NCBI GenBank assembly: GCA_007124415.1
Contig: SLFE01000182.1
Location: forward strand, 1 to 6,067
Reading direction: 5' to 3'
Origin: Waddliaceae bacterium
Lineage (GTDB): Bacteria > Chlamydiota > Chlamydiia > Chlamydiales > SLFE01
DNA length: 6,067 nucleotides
Positions 5,367-6,067 of this stretch are shown here, in pieces. The translations under genes were made by a program, and so were the position numbers. The notes below the pieces were generated by a model that saw only the letters and a program-made list of their open reading frames with translations, was not told the DNA's origin and ran no database searches. The first letter of the stretch is position 1. Each line of letters begins with the position of its first letter.

Positions 5367-6067
5367 GGCTCACATGAGTGTAGCGGTCGGTGCTGCTGAT
5401 GCTTCCGTGGCCGAGAAGCTCCTGGATAATCCGCAAGTCCGCGCCGTTATCCAAAAGGTGGGTTGCAAAAGAGTGGCGCAGAGTGTGCGGAGAAATATTT
5501 TTATTAATGCCCGCTTGGCGAGCATACTTTTTAATCATTTTCCAGACAAACACACGATCAACAGGCTTGCCTCTTGATGAAACAAACAGCGACAGGTTCT
5601 GCTCCCCACCCGTATCGACGCGGCACCTGGTCAAGTAGTCATCAACAGCGCTCAATGCCTTCCGACCAATTGGGACAGTGCGCTCTTTACCTCCCTTCCC
5701 GTAAACTTTAACAAAGTCATCGTCGACATCGTATATTTTAAGGCCGCACACCTCGGAAACACGCAAACCGCAGGCATAGAGAACTTCCAAAATAGCCTTG
5801 TCTCTGAGCCCTTCCGGCGTTTCTGCGTCGGGAGCTTTCAGAAGCCTGTCGACTTCGCCGGAGCTCATAACAGACGGCAGGACCTGCCATAGCTTGGGGC
5901 TTTCCAGATAATAGGCGATATTTTTTTCGATGAGTTTTTCCCTCTTCAAATAACGAAAAAACACCTTAATTTTCGAGGATTTGTTGCGAAGGATGATCCG
6001 GTTCTTTTTTTGCGTAAGCACCTCCAGGCTGCCCTCCCCGTAACCCGGTGCAATCAACACCTCGAAA
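5320..6067 (-). CDS. xerD: Tyrosine site-specific recombinase, XerD-like, 5' partial
   Basis: DNA strand-exchange enzyme of the integrase family. XerC and XerD act at the dif site to resolve chromosome dimers. The frame is open through the right edge (codons continue to 6066), so about 50 N-terminal residues of the core-binding domain are missing from the usual ~300. Numbering from GTG 6058-6060 as residue 1, the six catalytic residues are present: R100 (CGLRVSE), K122 (YGKGGKER), H192 and R195 (SPHTLRHSF), H218 (LLGHGS) and the nucleophile Y227 (TDRYTHV). Spacing within the C-terminal box (R-H 23, H-Y 9) equals that of E. coli XerD. ESPKLWQVLPSVMSSGEV (53-70), LRDKAILEVLYACGLRVSE (85-103), NGADLRIIQELLGH and the final FHPRN resemble XerD more than XerC. 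The gene converges on and overlaps the small membrane-protein gene by 47 bp. An integrase from a mobile element is possible, but no cargo or att sites are seen. GTG 6058-6060 is not taken as the true start. Confidence 0.9.
   Translation of the reverse strand, partial: FEVLIAPGYGEGSLEVLTQKKNRIILRNKSSKIKVFFRYLKREKLIEKNIAYYLESPKLWQVLPSVMSSGEVDRLLKAPDAETPEGLRDKAILEVLYACGLRVSEVCGLKIYDVDDDFVKVYGKGGKERTVPIGRKALSAVDDYLTRCRVDTGGEQNLSLFVSSRGKPVDRVFVWKMIKKYARQAGINKNISPHTLRHSFATHLLDNGADLRIIQELLGHGSISSTDRYTHVSPKRLAAAFLKFHPRN

Noticed and set aside
5320..6067. The recombinase considered as the integrase of a mobile element or genomic island.
   Set aside because: It looks XerD-like in the core and C-terminus, and no tRNA target, direct repeats, transposase or phage genes are in view. 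The cut 5' end leaves a small doubt.

Overview
The window reads as a chromosomal segment from a bacterium that makes Gln-tRNA and/or Asn-tRNA by the indirect, amidotransferase route. Its centre is a complete gatC-gatA-gatB operon (914-4189, + strand). On the left is the N-terminal part of a class I photolyase gene, read leftward and cut by the window edge. On the right are two small unrecognised membrane-protein genes on the + strand. They converge on a XerD-like tyrosine recombinase gene on the - strand, whose 5' end is cut by the right edge. Family similarities were recognised by eye and no database was searched.

Organism: the gatC-A-B order and the hydrophobic small proteins just after gatB would fit a member of the Chlamydiae. 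As I recall it, Chlamydia trachomatis has gatC-gatA-gatB followed by inclusion-membrane protein genes. The gat genes are fairly GC-rich (34-37 of 60 bases in lines I counted), which would point to an environmental 'chlamydia-like' lineage rather than Chlamydia itself. This is a guess: gatCAB, photolyase and xerD occur in many phyla.

Layout. 1-860 (-): photolyase. 861-913: a 53-bp divergent intergenic region with a reasonable promoter for the gat operon, whose -35 box overlaps the photolyase start codon. 914-4189: gatC, gatA and gatB with gaps of 7 and 14 bp, clearly one transcript. The products form GatCAB, which transamidates Glu-tRNA(Gln) and/or Asp-tRNA(Asn). 4190-4398: a 209-bp intergenic region with two inverted repeats, one a 49-nt nested hairpin, and no classic terminator. 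4399-4854 and 4893-5366: two proteins of 151 and 157 residues with the same two-lobe hydrophobic layout. They have strong Shine-Dalgarno sites and lower GC than gat, and are probably co-transcribed. 5320-6067 (-): xerD-like recombinase with all six catalytic residues; its 3' end overlaps the second small gene tail-to-tail by 47 bp.

I see no CRISPR array, RNA gene, insertion sequence, or recognisable defence or biosynthetic system. The least explained parts are the two small bilobed membrane proteins, the structured region before them, and the overlapping end of the second one.
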